From: Azospirillum oleiclasticum
GTDB taxonomy: Bacteria; Pseudomonadota; Alphaproteobacteria; Azospirillales; Azospirillaceae
Assembly: GCF_013423485.1 (NCBI RefSeq)
Contig: NZ_JABFFR010000054.1
Location: forward strand, 1-63,165
Length of the DNA stretch: 63,165 nt
Reading direction: 5' to 3'
The position numbers were made by a program, and so were the translations under genes. Position 1 is the first letter of the stretch. Every line of letters begins with the position of its first letter. This document shows, piece by piece, positions 18,133-26,420 of the stretch. Below the pieces are notes generated by a model. That model searched no databases, was not told the origin of the DNA, and saw only the letters and a program-made list of their open reading frames with translations.

Positions 18133-18870
18133 GTGCGGCCCGAGGAGGCGCTTCAAGGGATCGATGTGGTCGTGCTCGCCGGCGAGCTGGGCAGCCGCCT
18201 GCGCGGGGTGCCGGGCGACACGCCGAAGGTGCTGGCCCCGGTGGCGGGCCGGGCCTTCCTCGGCCATCTGCTCGACCATTTCGCGGGGTTCGGGGCGCGC
18301 CGCGTGGTGCTGTGCCTGGGCCACAGGGCCGACCGGGTGACCGCCTGGCTGGCGCAGGGGGGGGCGCGGCGCGGGCTGGAGGTCACCTGCTCGGTGGAGC
18401 CCAGGCCGCTCGGCACCGCCGGGGCGCTGCGCTTCGTGCGCGGCGAGCTGGGCAGCGACCCGGTGCTGGTCGCCAACGGCGAGACCTTCCTGGACGCCGA
18501 CCTGCGCGCTTTCGTCGCGTCGCACCGGCTGTCCGGCGCGCAGGCCTCGGTGCTGTGCGCGGAGGTGCCGGACACCGGCCGCTACGGTCGGGTGGAGATC
18601 GGCCCCGACGGGCGGATCCGGCGCTTCGACGGGCGGCGGCCGGGGCACGGGGTGGTCGGCGCCGGCATTTACCTGTTCTCCGCCGCCTTCCTCGACCGGC
18701 TGGCGGCGTCGGACGCCGCGTCGCTGGAGCGCGACGTGCTGGAGGCGGCCGCCCCCGGCGCGCTGCACGCCCACGTCTCGCGCGCCCGGCTGCTCGACAT
18801 CGGCGCCCCCGAGGATCATGCCGGGGATCATGCCGGCGACCGGGACGACGACGACCGGGGCGGGCCGTGA
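18133..18870 (+). CDS. Sugar-1-phosphate nucleotidyltransferase, HddC-like
   Basis: The 245-residue protein is a nucleotidyltransferase of the type that makes NDP-sugars from sugar-1-phosphates. It resembles HddC, which makes GDP-D-glycero-D-manno-heptose. The usual GG-x-G-T-R-L loop reads GELGSRL here (E18 in place of the second glycine), followed by a normal PKVLAPVAGR segment and an NGETFLDAD metal site. The GTG at 18133 is chosen because a G-rich Shine-Dalgarno lies 6-8 bases upstream. The C-terminus is an acidic low-complexity tail. A gmhB-like gene 3 kb away supports a heptose pathway; the exact substrate is inferred. Confidence 0.7.
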   Translation: MRPEEALQGIDVVVLAGELGSRLRGVPGDTPKVLAPVAGRAFLGHLLDHFAGFGARRVVLCLGHRADRVTAWLAQGGARRGLEVTCSVEPRPLGTAGALRFVRGELGSDPVLVANGETFLDADLRAFVASHRLSGAQASVLCAEVPDTGRYGRVEIGPDGRIRRFDGRRPGHGVVGAGIYLFSAAFLDRLAASDAASLERDVLEAAAPGALHAHVSRARLLDIGAPEDHAGDHAGDRDDDDRGGP

Positions 18871-19769
18871 CGGCCGCGGATCCGGGCGGCGGCGGGGAGG
18901 GGGCCAGCGGGGAGAAGACCGGCACCATCGACCTGTCGGTGGTGCTGTACCACCCCGACGGCCGCGTGCTGGCCGAGGCGCTGGCGAGCATCACCGCCGC
19001 CGCCGCGGTGCTGCGCGCCGCCACCGGCTGGGACACCGCCCTGTGGCTGGTCGATAACGCCGAGACCGGGGGGGAGGAACCCGGGGGGGAGGAACAAGGG
19101 GAAGAGGCGCGCCTCCGCGGGATCGTGGCGGAGTCCGGCGTCGCCGCGGCCATGCCGGTGACGCTGCTGTCCGGGCACGGCAACGTCGGCTACGGCGCCG
19201 GCCACAACCGCGCCATCCGGCAGGGGCGGGGAGCCTTCCACCTCGTGCTCAACCACGACATCCTGCTCGACCCGCAAGCTTTGCTTGAAGGATTTCATTT
19301 CATGAAATCCAATCCGGGCGTGGTGCTGCTCAGCCCGCGCGTGTCCAACGAAGCGGGCGGGCAGGAGTTCATCTGCAAGCGCACCCCCACCCTGCTGGAT
19401 CTGGGCCTGCGCGGCTTCGCGCCGGGCTTCCTGAAACGCCGCTTCGCCGGCCGCCTCGCCCGCTACGAGATGCGCGACCTGACGGGGGAGGAGCCGGTGC
19501 ACGGGGTGGAATATGCCGGCGGCGCCTTCATGCTGTTCCGGCGCGACGCGCTGGAGACGCTGGGCGGCTTCGACGAGCGCTTCTTCCTGTATTTCGAGGA
19601 TTTCGACCTGTCCAAGCGGGCGGCGGCTCTGGGCACCGTCGCCTATGTGCCGGCGGTGCGCATCGTGCATTACGGCGGCAAGGCGGCCCGCAAGGGCTGG
19701 CTCCACATCCGCCTGTTCGCCGCCTCGGCCCTGCGCTACTTCGCCAAGCACGGCTGGCGGCTGGCGTGA
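18867..19769 (+). CDS. Glycosyltransferase family 2 (rhamnosyltransferase-like)
   Basis: The protein starts with GTG at 18867, overlapping the upstream stop as GTGA, and is 300 residues long. It has a GT2 start (IDLSVVLYHPDGRVL), the NVGYGAGHNRAI acceptor-loop motif, a metal-binding-type NHDILLD and GVEYAGGAFMLFRRDA with ERFFLYFEDFDLSKR. This arrangement is typical of WbbL-like rhamnosyltransferases, although the sugar cannot be fixed from sequence. A run of Gly/Glu codons around residues 65-75 is a low-complexity insertion in a loop. Confidence 0.82.
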   Translation: MTAADPGGGGEGASGEKTGTIDLSVVLYHPDGRVLAEALASITAAAAVLRAATGWDTALWLVDNAETGGEEPGGEEQGEEARLRGIVAESGVAAAMPVTLLSGHGNVGYGAGHNRAIRQGRGAFHLVLNHDILLDPQALLEGFHFMKSNPGVVLLSPRVSNEAGGQEFICKRTPTLLDLGLRGFAPGFLKRRFAGRLARYEMRDLTGEEPVHGVEYAGGAFMLFRRDALETLGGFDERFFLYFEDFDLSKRAAALGTVAYVPAVRIVHYGGKAARKGWLHIRLFAASALRYFAKHGWRLA

Positions 19770-19781
19770 GAGCGCCGCTGC

Positions 19782-20774
19782 TCACTGCCTGAGCTTCACC
19801 TTGATGGGGTTCCAGGTCATCGCCCGCATCAGATCCAGCACGGAAATGCAACGCCCGTGCTGGATGGAGCGGCGCTGGCGCACCGCGTGGCGGACGCCCA
19901 GGATCGCGTCACGGATGGCACGGCGCGCGGTGCGGGCGCGCTGGGCGCGCCAGCGGAAGGCCAGCAGATAGGCGAGCGCCAGCCCATGCAGCGGCAGGGT
20001 CAGCAGGATGACCGGAAAGGGGACGTTCTTCACCATGGTCCAGAACAGGTTCCGGATGCCGTGGTAGAGCGCGAAGTCGCCGTACTGCTTGGACACGCCG
20101 GAGCTGACATGGTGCACCACCGCGTCGCCGATCTGGTAGGCGCACCCGCCGGCGAGACGGATGCGGAAGCCCAGATCCACGTCCTCGCAGTAGCAGAAGA
20201 AGGCCTCGTCGAAGCCGCCGACCCGCTCGAAGACATCGCGCCGGTACATCGCCGCCGCGGCGCAGGGTGAGAACACCTCGCCGGTGTAGTAGGGCGCCAC
20301 CCCCGGGCGGCCGTAATTGACCCGCCAGGCCAGCCCGAAGATCGAATAGCGGTCGCCCTCCCCATCGACCATCGAGGGGTCGTCGGCGAAAAGCTGGGTG
20401 GAGCCGAACATCGCCGCGTCCGGATGGCGGCGGGCGGCGGCCATCAGGATCTCCAGCCAGTCCGGCCGCGGGAAGGCGTCGGGGTTGAGGGTGACGATCC
20501 AGGGGGCGGTGGCACCGGCCGCCGCCAAATTGTTGGCGGCGGCGAAGCCCAGATTGCGGTCGAGGCGGACCAAGCGGAAGCGCGGGTCGTCCGGCAGCCG
20601 GATGGCGTCGACGTCGGTCGAGGCGTTGTCGGCGATCACCACCTCGAAGCGCTGCTCGGTCTGCACCAGCAGGCTGTCGATGCAGCGGTTGACGTAGCCG
20701 GCGGAGTTGTAGTTGACGATGACGATGCGCGCCAGCGGGTCCGTCGTCGGGGTCTGGTCGGTGTGAACCTGCAT
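19782..20774 (-). CDS. Glycosyltransferase family 2
   Basis: The 330-residue protein has IVIVNYNSAGYVNRCIDSLL, the NLGFAAANNLAA loop, the metal site LNPDAFP, and a late GGFDEAFFCYCEDVDLGFRI motif, matching GT2 transferases of the rhamnosyltransferase-like branch. A hydrophobic stretch near residue 255 (FPVILLTLPLHGLALAYLL) suggests membrane association. It converges with the previous GT2 gene with a 12-base gap and has its own candidate promoter. Confidence 0.85.
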   Translation of the reverse strand: MQVHTDQTPTTDPLARIVIVNYNSAGYVNRCIDSLLVQTEQRFEVVIADNASTDVDAIRLPDDPRFRLVRLDRNLGFAAANNLAAAGATAPWIVTLNPDAFPRPDWLEILMAAARRHPDAAMFGSTQLFADDPSMVDGEGDRYSIFGLAWRVNYGRPGVAPYYTGEVFSPCAAAAMYRRDVFERVGGFDEAFFCYCEDVDLGFRIRLAGGCAYQIGDAVVHHVSSGVSKQYGDFALYHGIRNLFWTMVKNVPFPVILLTLPLHGLALAYLLAFRWRAQRARTARRAIRDAILGVRHAVRQRRSIQHGRCISVLDLMRAMTWNPIKVKLRQ

Positions 20775-20835
20775 GCGGACTCGAGGGATCGGGGCCGGAC
20801 GGGAGCGGGATCGGCCCGGCCGTTTTGCGGTGCGA

Positions 20836-20864
20836 ACTATACCGGGGCACTCCAGGCTTTGGAA
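20836..20864 (-). promoter_or_regulatory. Candidate promoter of the minus-strand GT2 gene
   Basis: On the minus strand, TTCCAA (20864-20859), a 17-base spacer and TATAGT (20841-20836). The -10 is strong and the -35 weak. It lies about 60 bases before the ATG at 20774. Confidence 0.35.
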
Positions 20865-20950
20865 CCGGCCGTTTGGTCGCCGCGCGATCCGGTTGCCCGC
20901 CGGGCCGCCGCCGTGCCATGAGAGGGACGGTCGGACGGACGGAGGAGCAT

Positions 20951-21847
20951 ATGACGGTGGTACCCGGAACCCCCCCGGTGCTGGGCGTGATCGGCGGCAG
21001 CGGCGTCTATGAGATCGACGGTCTGGTGAACCGGCGCTGGGTCCGTGTGGACAGCCCCTTCGGCGAGCCGTCGGACGAGCTGCTGATGGGCGAGCTGGAC
21101 GGGCAAAAGCTGGTCTTCCTGCCGCGCCACGGCCGCGGCCACCGCATCCCGCCGTCGGAGATCAACTTCCGCGCCAACATCGACGCGCTGAAGCGCGCGG
21201 GCGTCACCGAGATCCTGTCGGTGTCGGCGGTGGGGTCGCTGCGCGCGCATCTGCCGCCCGGCACCTTCGTGGTGGCCGACCAGTTCATCGACCGCACCTT
21301 CGCGCGGGAGAAGTCCTTCTTCGGCACCGGCATGGTGGCGCATGTGGCGCTGGGGCACCCGGTCTGCGGACGCATGGGCGACGCCATCCGGCAATCGCTG
21401 GAAGCGCTCGCCATCCCGCACCAGCGCGGCGGCACCTATCTGGTTATGGAGGGGCCGCAATTCTCCACCGTCGCCGAGTCCAACCTCTACCGGAGCTGGG
21501 GCTGCGACGTGATCGGCATGACCAACATGCCGGAGGCCAAGCTGGCCCGCGAGGCGGAGCTCTGCTACGCCACCGTCGCCATGGTCACCGACTACGACTG
21601 CTGGCACCCCGACCACGACCATGTGACGGTCGACGCCATCATCAAGGTGCTGGTGGAGAACGCCGCCAAGGCCCGCGCCCTGGTGACGGATCTCGCCCCG
21701 CGCCTGCGCCACCGCGACGCCTGCTGCCGGCAGGGCTGCCACACCGCGCTCGACAACGCGCTGATCACGGCGCCGGAGAAGCGCGACCCGGCGCTGCTGG
21801 CGAAGCTGGACGCGGTCGCCGGCCGCGTGCTGGGCCCGCGCGGCTGA
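20951..21847 (+). CDS. mtnP: S-methyl-5'-thioadenosine phosphorylase
   Basis: This enzyme cleaves methylthioadenosine with phosphate to adenine and methylthioribose-1-phosphate in methionine salvage. The 298-residue protein shows GVIGGSGVYEIDGL at the phosphate-binding N-terminus, LPRHGRGHRIPPSEINFRAN, and MEGPQFSTVAESNLYRSWG with the purine-site TNMPEAKLAREAE. The ATG at 20951 is preceded by GGAGGAG at ideal distance, so the upstream in-frame TTG is rejected. It forms an operon with the phosphatase and dehydrogenase genes that follow, an unusual pairing of salvage and sugar genes. Confidence 0.92.
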   Translation: MTVVPGTPPVLGVIGGSGVYEIDGLVNRRWVRVDSPFGEPSDELLMGELDGQKLVFLPRHGRGHRIPPSEINFRANIDALKRAGVTEILSVSAVGSLRAHLPPGTFVVADQFIDRTFAREKSFFGTGMVAHVALGHPVCGRMGDAIRQSLEALAIPHQRGGTYLVMEGPQFSTVAESNLYRSWGCDVIGMTNMPEAKLAREAELCYATVAMVTDYDCWHPDHDHVTVDAIIKVLVENAAKARALVTDLAPRLRHRDACCRQGCHTALDNALITAPEKRDPALLAKLDAVAGRVLGPRG

Positions 21848-21852
21848 TCCCC

Positions 21853-22413
21853 GTGGCGGCGCGCGCCCTGCTGCTCGACCGCGACGGCGTGGTCAACGTC
21901 GATCACGGCTATGTCGGCACGGTCGAACGCTTCGCGTTCATGGACGGCATCCTGCCGCTGGCCCGCCGGGCGGTCGACCTCGGCTACCGGATCGCCATCG
22001 CAACGAACCAGTCCGGCATTGCCCGCGACCGCTATGGGGAGGCGGAGTTCCAGGCGCTCACCGGCTGGATGGCGGAACGCTTCGCGGCGGCGGGCGCGCC
22101 GCTCGCCGCGGTCTTCCACTGCCCCTACCTGCCGGGCGCCGCCGTTCCCGCCTACGACCGCGACAGCGTCTGGCGCAAGCCGTCACCAGGCATGATTTTG
22201 GAAGCGGAACGACGTCTCGGCCTCGATCTCGCGCGCTCGGTCTTCATCGGCGACCAGCCCACCGACATGGCGGCGGCGCGTGCGGCGGGGGTGGGGCTGC
22301 GGCTCCTGCTCGACCACAGCGCCCCACCTTGCGTCGACGCCCATGCCGTCATAAGCACCCTTGCGGAAGCGGAACGGTTCTTGACACCGCCCGCCGCGTC
22401 CCGTCCGGCCTGA
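21853..22413 (+). CDS. HAD-family phosphatase, GmhB-like (heptose bisphosphate phosphatase)
   Basis: The 186-residue protein is a HAD-IIIA phosphatase with LLLDRDGVVNVDHGY (nucleophile and acid Asp), IATNQSGIARDRYG, WRKPSPGM and FIGDQPTDMAAARAAG. GmhB removes the 7-phosphate of heptose-1,7-bisphosphate before nucleotide activation. The zinc-binding C-x-H and C-x-C loop found in many GmhB proteins is largely missing: only HCPY remains and the second cysteine pair is replaced by DRDSVWRKP. It starts with GTG 5 bases after mtnP. Confidence 0.78.
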   Translation: MAARALLLDRDGVVNVDHGYVGTVERFAFMDGILPLARRAVDLGYRIAIATNQSGIARDRYGEAEFQALTGWMAERFAAAGAPLAAVFHCPYLPGAAVPAYDRDSVWRKPSPGMILEAERRLGLDLARSVFIGDQPTDMAAARAAGVGLRLLLDHSAPPCVDAHAVISTLAEAERFLTPPAASRPA

Positions 22414-22424
22414 AAGGACCCGCC

Positions 22425-23723
<1,299 letters not shown>

Positions 23724-23731
23724 GGCAGGGT

Positions 23732-24715
23732 TTACGGCATCCCGTCGGCCGGCTCCAGGTCGATGACGAGGCGGTGGCCGGAGTTCCCCTCCGGCGGCAG
23801 GCGCATCACGTGGCGGAGGGCGAGCGGCCGGGCCGCGTGCAGCACGAAGCGGCCGGCGGCACCCGCCCCCTCCACCTCGTAGCCGGTGAGCAGGGCCGCC
23901 GGGCCACCCTTCCAGCTCCGCGGCGCCGTCCAGCCCACCCCCTCCAGCGCCAGCGTCAGCCCCCGTCCGTCGGACGCCAGCCGCGGCTGGGCCGGCAGCC
24001 GGCCGGAGGATTCCAGCACCATCCGCACAAAGCCGGGGTGCCGGCCGAAGCGCACGGCCTGCACCACCGTTCCCGTCTCCGCCACGGAGGCGGCCGGCAC
24101 GGGCGCCGGTGCCGGTAGCGGAGCCGGGGCGGTTTCGGGCAGGGCGGCTTCGGGCGGGGCGTGCGGCGGCTCCGCCGCCGGCGGGCGGGGCTTGACCGGG
24201 GGAAGGGGCACCAGGGCGACCGCCACCGGAGCCGGGATCGGCGGCGGAAGCGTCACCGCCGCCGGCACCAGCGCCGGCACTGGCGCCGGGGGTGCCGCGG
24301 CGGGAGGAGCCGCGGACGGCTTGGCCACCGGAGCCGGGGCTGGGACCGGGGCGGGAGCCGGCACCGGTGGCGTCCCCGCCGCGACCGCGGACGGCGATCC
24401 CGGCAGGCCGCCGCGCCGTCCCTCCCGCTCGCCGATCCGATGGTAATGCTCGTAGCCGCTGCGGAAGGTGCCGGTGCGGACGGCGACGGCCACGTCGGGG
24501 TTGGCGGCCAGATAGGCGCGCTCCTGCCAGCCGGGTGGCGGGGCGAACTCGTCGGACGGCGGGGGTGGCGGCTCATGCCGCGGCCGGGAGAACCACGCCC
24601 CGACCACGCTGGTCAGGCCGAAGCTGTGCGCCAGCAACGACGACGCCGCCGGGAACAGCAGCAACCCGCCCAGCAGGATCAGGCTCCGCAGATACCGGGC
24701 CGCTTCGATCCGCAA
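23732..24715 (-). CDS. Membrane-anchored AMIN-like protein with one NPDV/EGR repeat
   Basis: The 327-residue protein has four parts. Residues 9-30 form a hydrophobic anchor (LRSLILLGGLLLFPAASSLL). Residues 64-101 are one copy of the NPDV...HY...EGR repeat found in the two RTX proteins of this window. Residues of about 112-212 are a Pro/Ala linker. Residues 217-322 (RFGRHPGFVRMVLE to HRLVIDLEP) look like an AMIN domain, a beta-rich periplasmic module that binds cell-envelope polymers. It should sit in the inner membrane facing the periplasm. No enzyme domain is visible. The AMIN call is by eye. Confidence 0.6.
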   Translation of the reverse strand: MRIEAARYLRSLILLGGLLLFPAASSLLAHSFGLTSVVGAWFSRPRHEPPPPPSDEFAPPPGWQERAYLAANPDVAVAVRTGTFRSGYEHYHRIGEREGRRGGLPGSPSAVAAGTPPVPAPAPVPAPAPVAKPSAAPPAAAPPAPVPALVPAAVTLPPPIPAPVAVALVPLPPVKPRPPAAEPPHAPPEAALPETAPAPLPAPAPVPAASVAETGTVVQAVRFGRHPGFVRMVLESSGRLPAQPRLASDGRGLTLALEGVGWTAPRSWKGGPAALLTGYEVEGAGAAGRFVLHAARPLALRHVMRLPPEGNSGHRLVIDLEPADGMP

Positions 24716-24742
24716 GACCCTGAAACCTCCTTCCGCCGGCCC

Positions 24743-26293
24743 TTACAACGCCTTCAGCTTCTTCCAGGCGAAGACCACCATGCGCGCCAGCAGGACCCCG
24801 TGGCGGAAGCGCGAGATCTGCGTGGTGCCGTAGGTGCGGTCGGCGTAGCGCACCGGCACCTCGGTGATCTTCAGGTTCAGCTTGGCCGCCCCGAAGATCA
24901 GGTCGAAGTCGCCGAAGGGGTCGAAATCACCGAAATAATGCCGGTTCGCCACGATCCGCTCGTAATCGCGGCGCCACAGCACCTTGGTGCCGCACAGCGT
25001 GTCGGTGAAGCGCTGGTTGAGCAGGAAGGAGAAGATGCGGGCGAAGGCGCGGTTGGCGATGTGGTTGAGGAAACGCATGGCGCGGTCCTCCATGGGATAG
25101 ACCAGCCGCGTGCCGTTGATGAACTCGCCGAGGCCGGAGGCGATGGCGCGGTGGAACTTGGGCAGCGCCTCCGGCGGCACGGTCAGGTCGGCGTCCAGGA
25201 TCATCAGGATGTCGCCGCGCGCCGCCGCGAAGCCGCAGCGCACCGCGTCGCCCTTGCCCTTGCCCGGCTGGCGCAGGACCTTGATGTCCCGGTCCGGGTA
25301 GGCGTCGCGCACCCGCAGGCATTCCTCGAAGGTGCCGTCGCGGCTGTGCCCCTCCACGAAGATCACCTCCATGTCGGCGGCGAAGGGGGGCAGGCGGCGG
25401 ATGGCGTTCTCGATGTTGCCGCGCTCGTTGCGGCAGGGCACCAGCACGGTGACCGACGGCGCGGCCCCCGCGCGTCCGTCGCCGGCCGGCCGCGGCGCCG
25501 GGCGTCCGACCACGTAGTTGCGCAGGCAGAGCTGCCGGATCCCCGGCAGGGGCGCCAGCCAGCGGTTGACCAGGCTGCCCAGACCCAGCAGCCGGCGCGG
25601 CAGGAGCTGGCGCCATTCCCGCTTCACCGGTTCCCAGCCCGCCAGTTCCATCAGGCTCATGATGTCGTCGGTGGACAGCCAGTTCTGCTCCCCCTGCGGC
25701 ATCTTCAGCCCCAGCCGCTCGGCCGCCCACAGCACCGGCTCCCAGGCCCGCGAATGGTAGCTGACCACCAGCCGTGTGCGCGGCGTCGCGAAGCGGTGCA
25801 GCAGCCGCAGCGTCTCCTCGCAATCCTCCAGCACGCCGATGGTGTCGGACAGCAGGATGACGTCGAAGGGGCCCTCGATGCCGGCCAGCGTCTCCGGATC
25901 CTCGGCGTCGGCGAGATGGATCTCGAGATGGGGGTGGCGGTCGCGGGCCAGCGCCGCCATGGCGGCGCTCATCTCCACCCCGACCCCGCGCGACGGCTCC
26001 AGCGCCGCCAGCAGCGCCCCGTCGCCGCAGCCGATCTCCAGCACCGAGGAGCCGGCCGGCACCAGGAAGCGCAGATAGGCGGTGTCGGCCGCGTGGAAAT
26101 AGCGGTTGCGCGCCCGCCAGCGGTCGAGCGCCGGGGCATTCGCGTCCGCCCGGTCGCGCACCGCCCGCCGGTAGCGCGAGCGCGGGAAGGGTGCCGGCTC
26201 CGCCGCCGCTTCCCCGGCCGGCCCGACACCCGATCCGGCCCCCGCGCCGGTCACCCCCTGCCGCTCGACGGTCTGCACGCTGCTCGCTGTCAT
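24743..26293 (-). CDS. Fusion of SAM methyltransferase and GT2 (DPM1-like) domains
   Basis: The 516-residue protein combines two enzymes. Residues of about 55-270 form a class I methyltransferase with motif I SSVLEIGCGDGALLAAL. Residues of about 278-516 form a GT2 domain with VTVLVPCRNERGNIENAI, the metal site MILDADLTVPPE and a C-terminal NGTRLVYPMEDRAMRFLNH region typical of dolichol-phosphate-mannose-synthase-like proteins that charge polyprenyl phosphate. The ATG at 26293 is preferred over an upstream in-frame start because a good promoter lies just before it. The fusion suggests coupled methylation and sugar transfer on one acceptor. Confidence 0.85.
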   Translation of the reverse strand: MTASSVQTVERQGVTGAGAGSGVGPAGEAAAEPAPFPRSRYRRAVRDRADANAPALDRWRARNRYFHAADTAYLRFLVPAGSSVLEIGCGDGALLAALEPSRGVGVEMSAAMAALARDRHPHLEIHLADAEDPETLAGIEGPFDVILLSDTIGVLEDCEETLRLLHRFATPRTRLVVSYHSRAWEPVLWAAERLGLKMPQGEQNWLSTDDIMSLMELAGWEPVKREWRQLLPRRLLGLGSLVNRWLAPLPGIRQLCLRNYVVGRPAPRPAGDGRAGAAPSVTVLVPCRNERGNIENAIRRLPPFAADMEVIFVEGHSRDGTFEECLRVRDAYPDRDIKVLRQPGKGKGDAVRCGFAAARGDILMILDADLTVPPEALPKFHRAIASGLGEFINGTRLVYPMEDRAMRFLNHIANRAFARIFSFLLNQRFTDTLCGTKVLWRRDYERIVANRHYFGDFDPFGDFDLIFGAAKLNLKITEVPVRYADRTYGTTQISRFRHGVLLARMVVFAWKKLKAL

Positions 26294-26332
26294 GATCGCC
26301 CGTATCCCAGCACCCGGTCCTACGCCCTGCCG

Positions 26333-26361
26333 GTTATATGGCCATGGCCCCGGCCGCACAA
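26333..26361 (-). promoter_or_regulatory. Candidate promoter of the methyltransferase-GT2 fusion gene
   Basis: On the minus strand, TTGTGC (26361-26356) and TATAAC (26338-26333) are separated by exactly 17 bases. The -10 is 40 bases from the ATG at 26293. Confidence 0.5.
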
Positions 26362-26420
26362 CGCCGGCAGCAACCCCGGCACTTGTACGGAGGGCATACC
26401 CCGGGCGTTCGGGCGGCCCG

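Noticed and set aside
20825..20950. Upstream extension of the MTA phosphorylase gene
   Set aside because: The ATG at 20951 has an ideal GGAGGAG site; the extension is unlike the family N-terminus and overlaps a candidate promoter.
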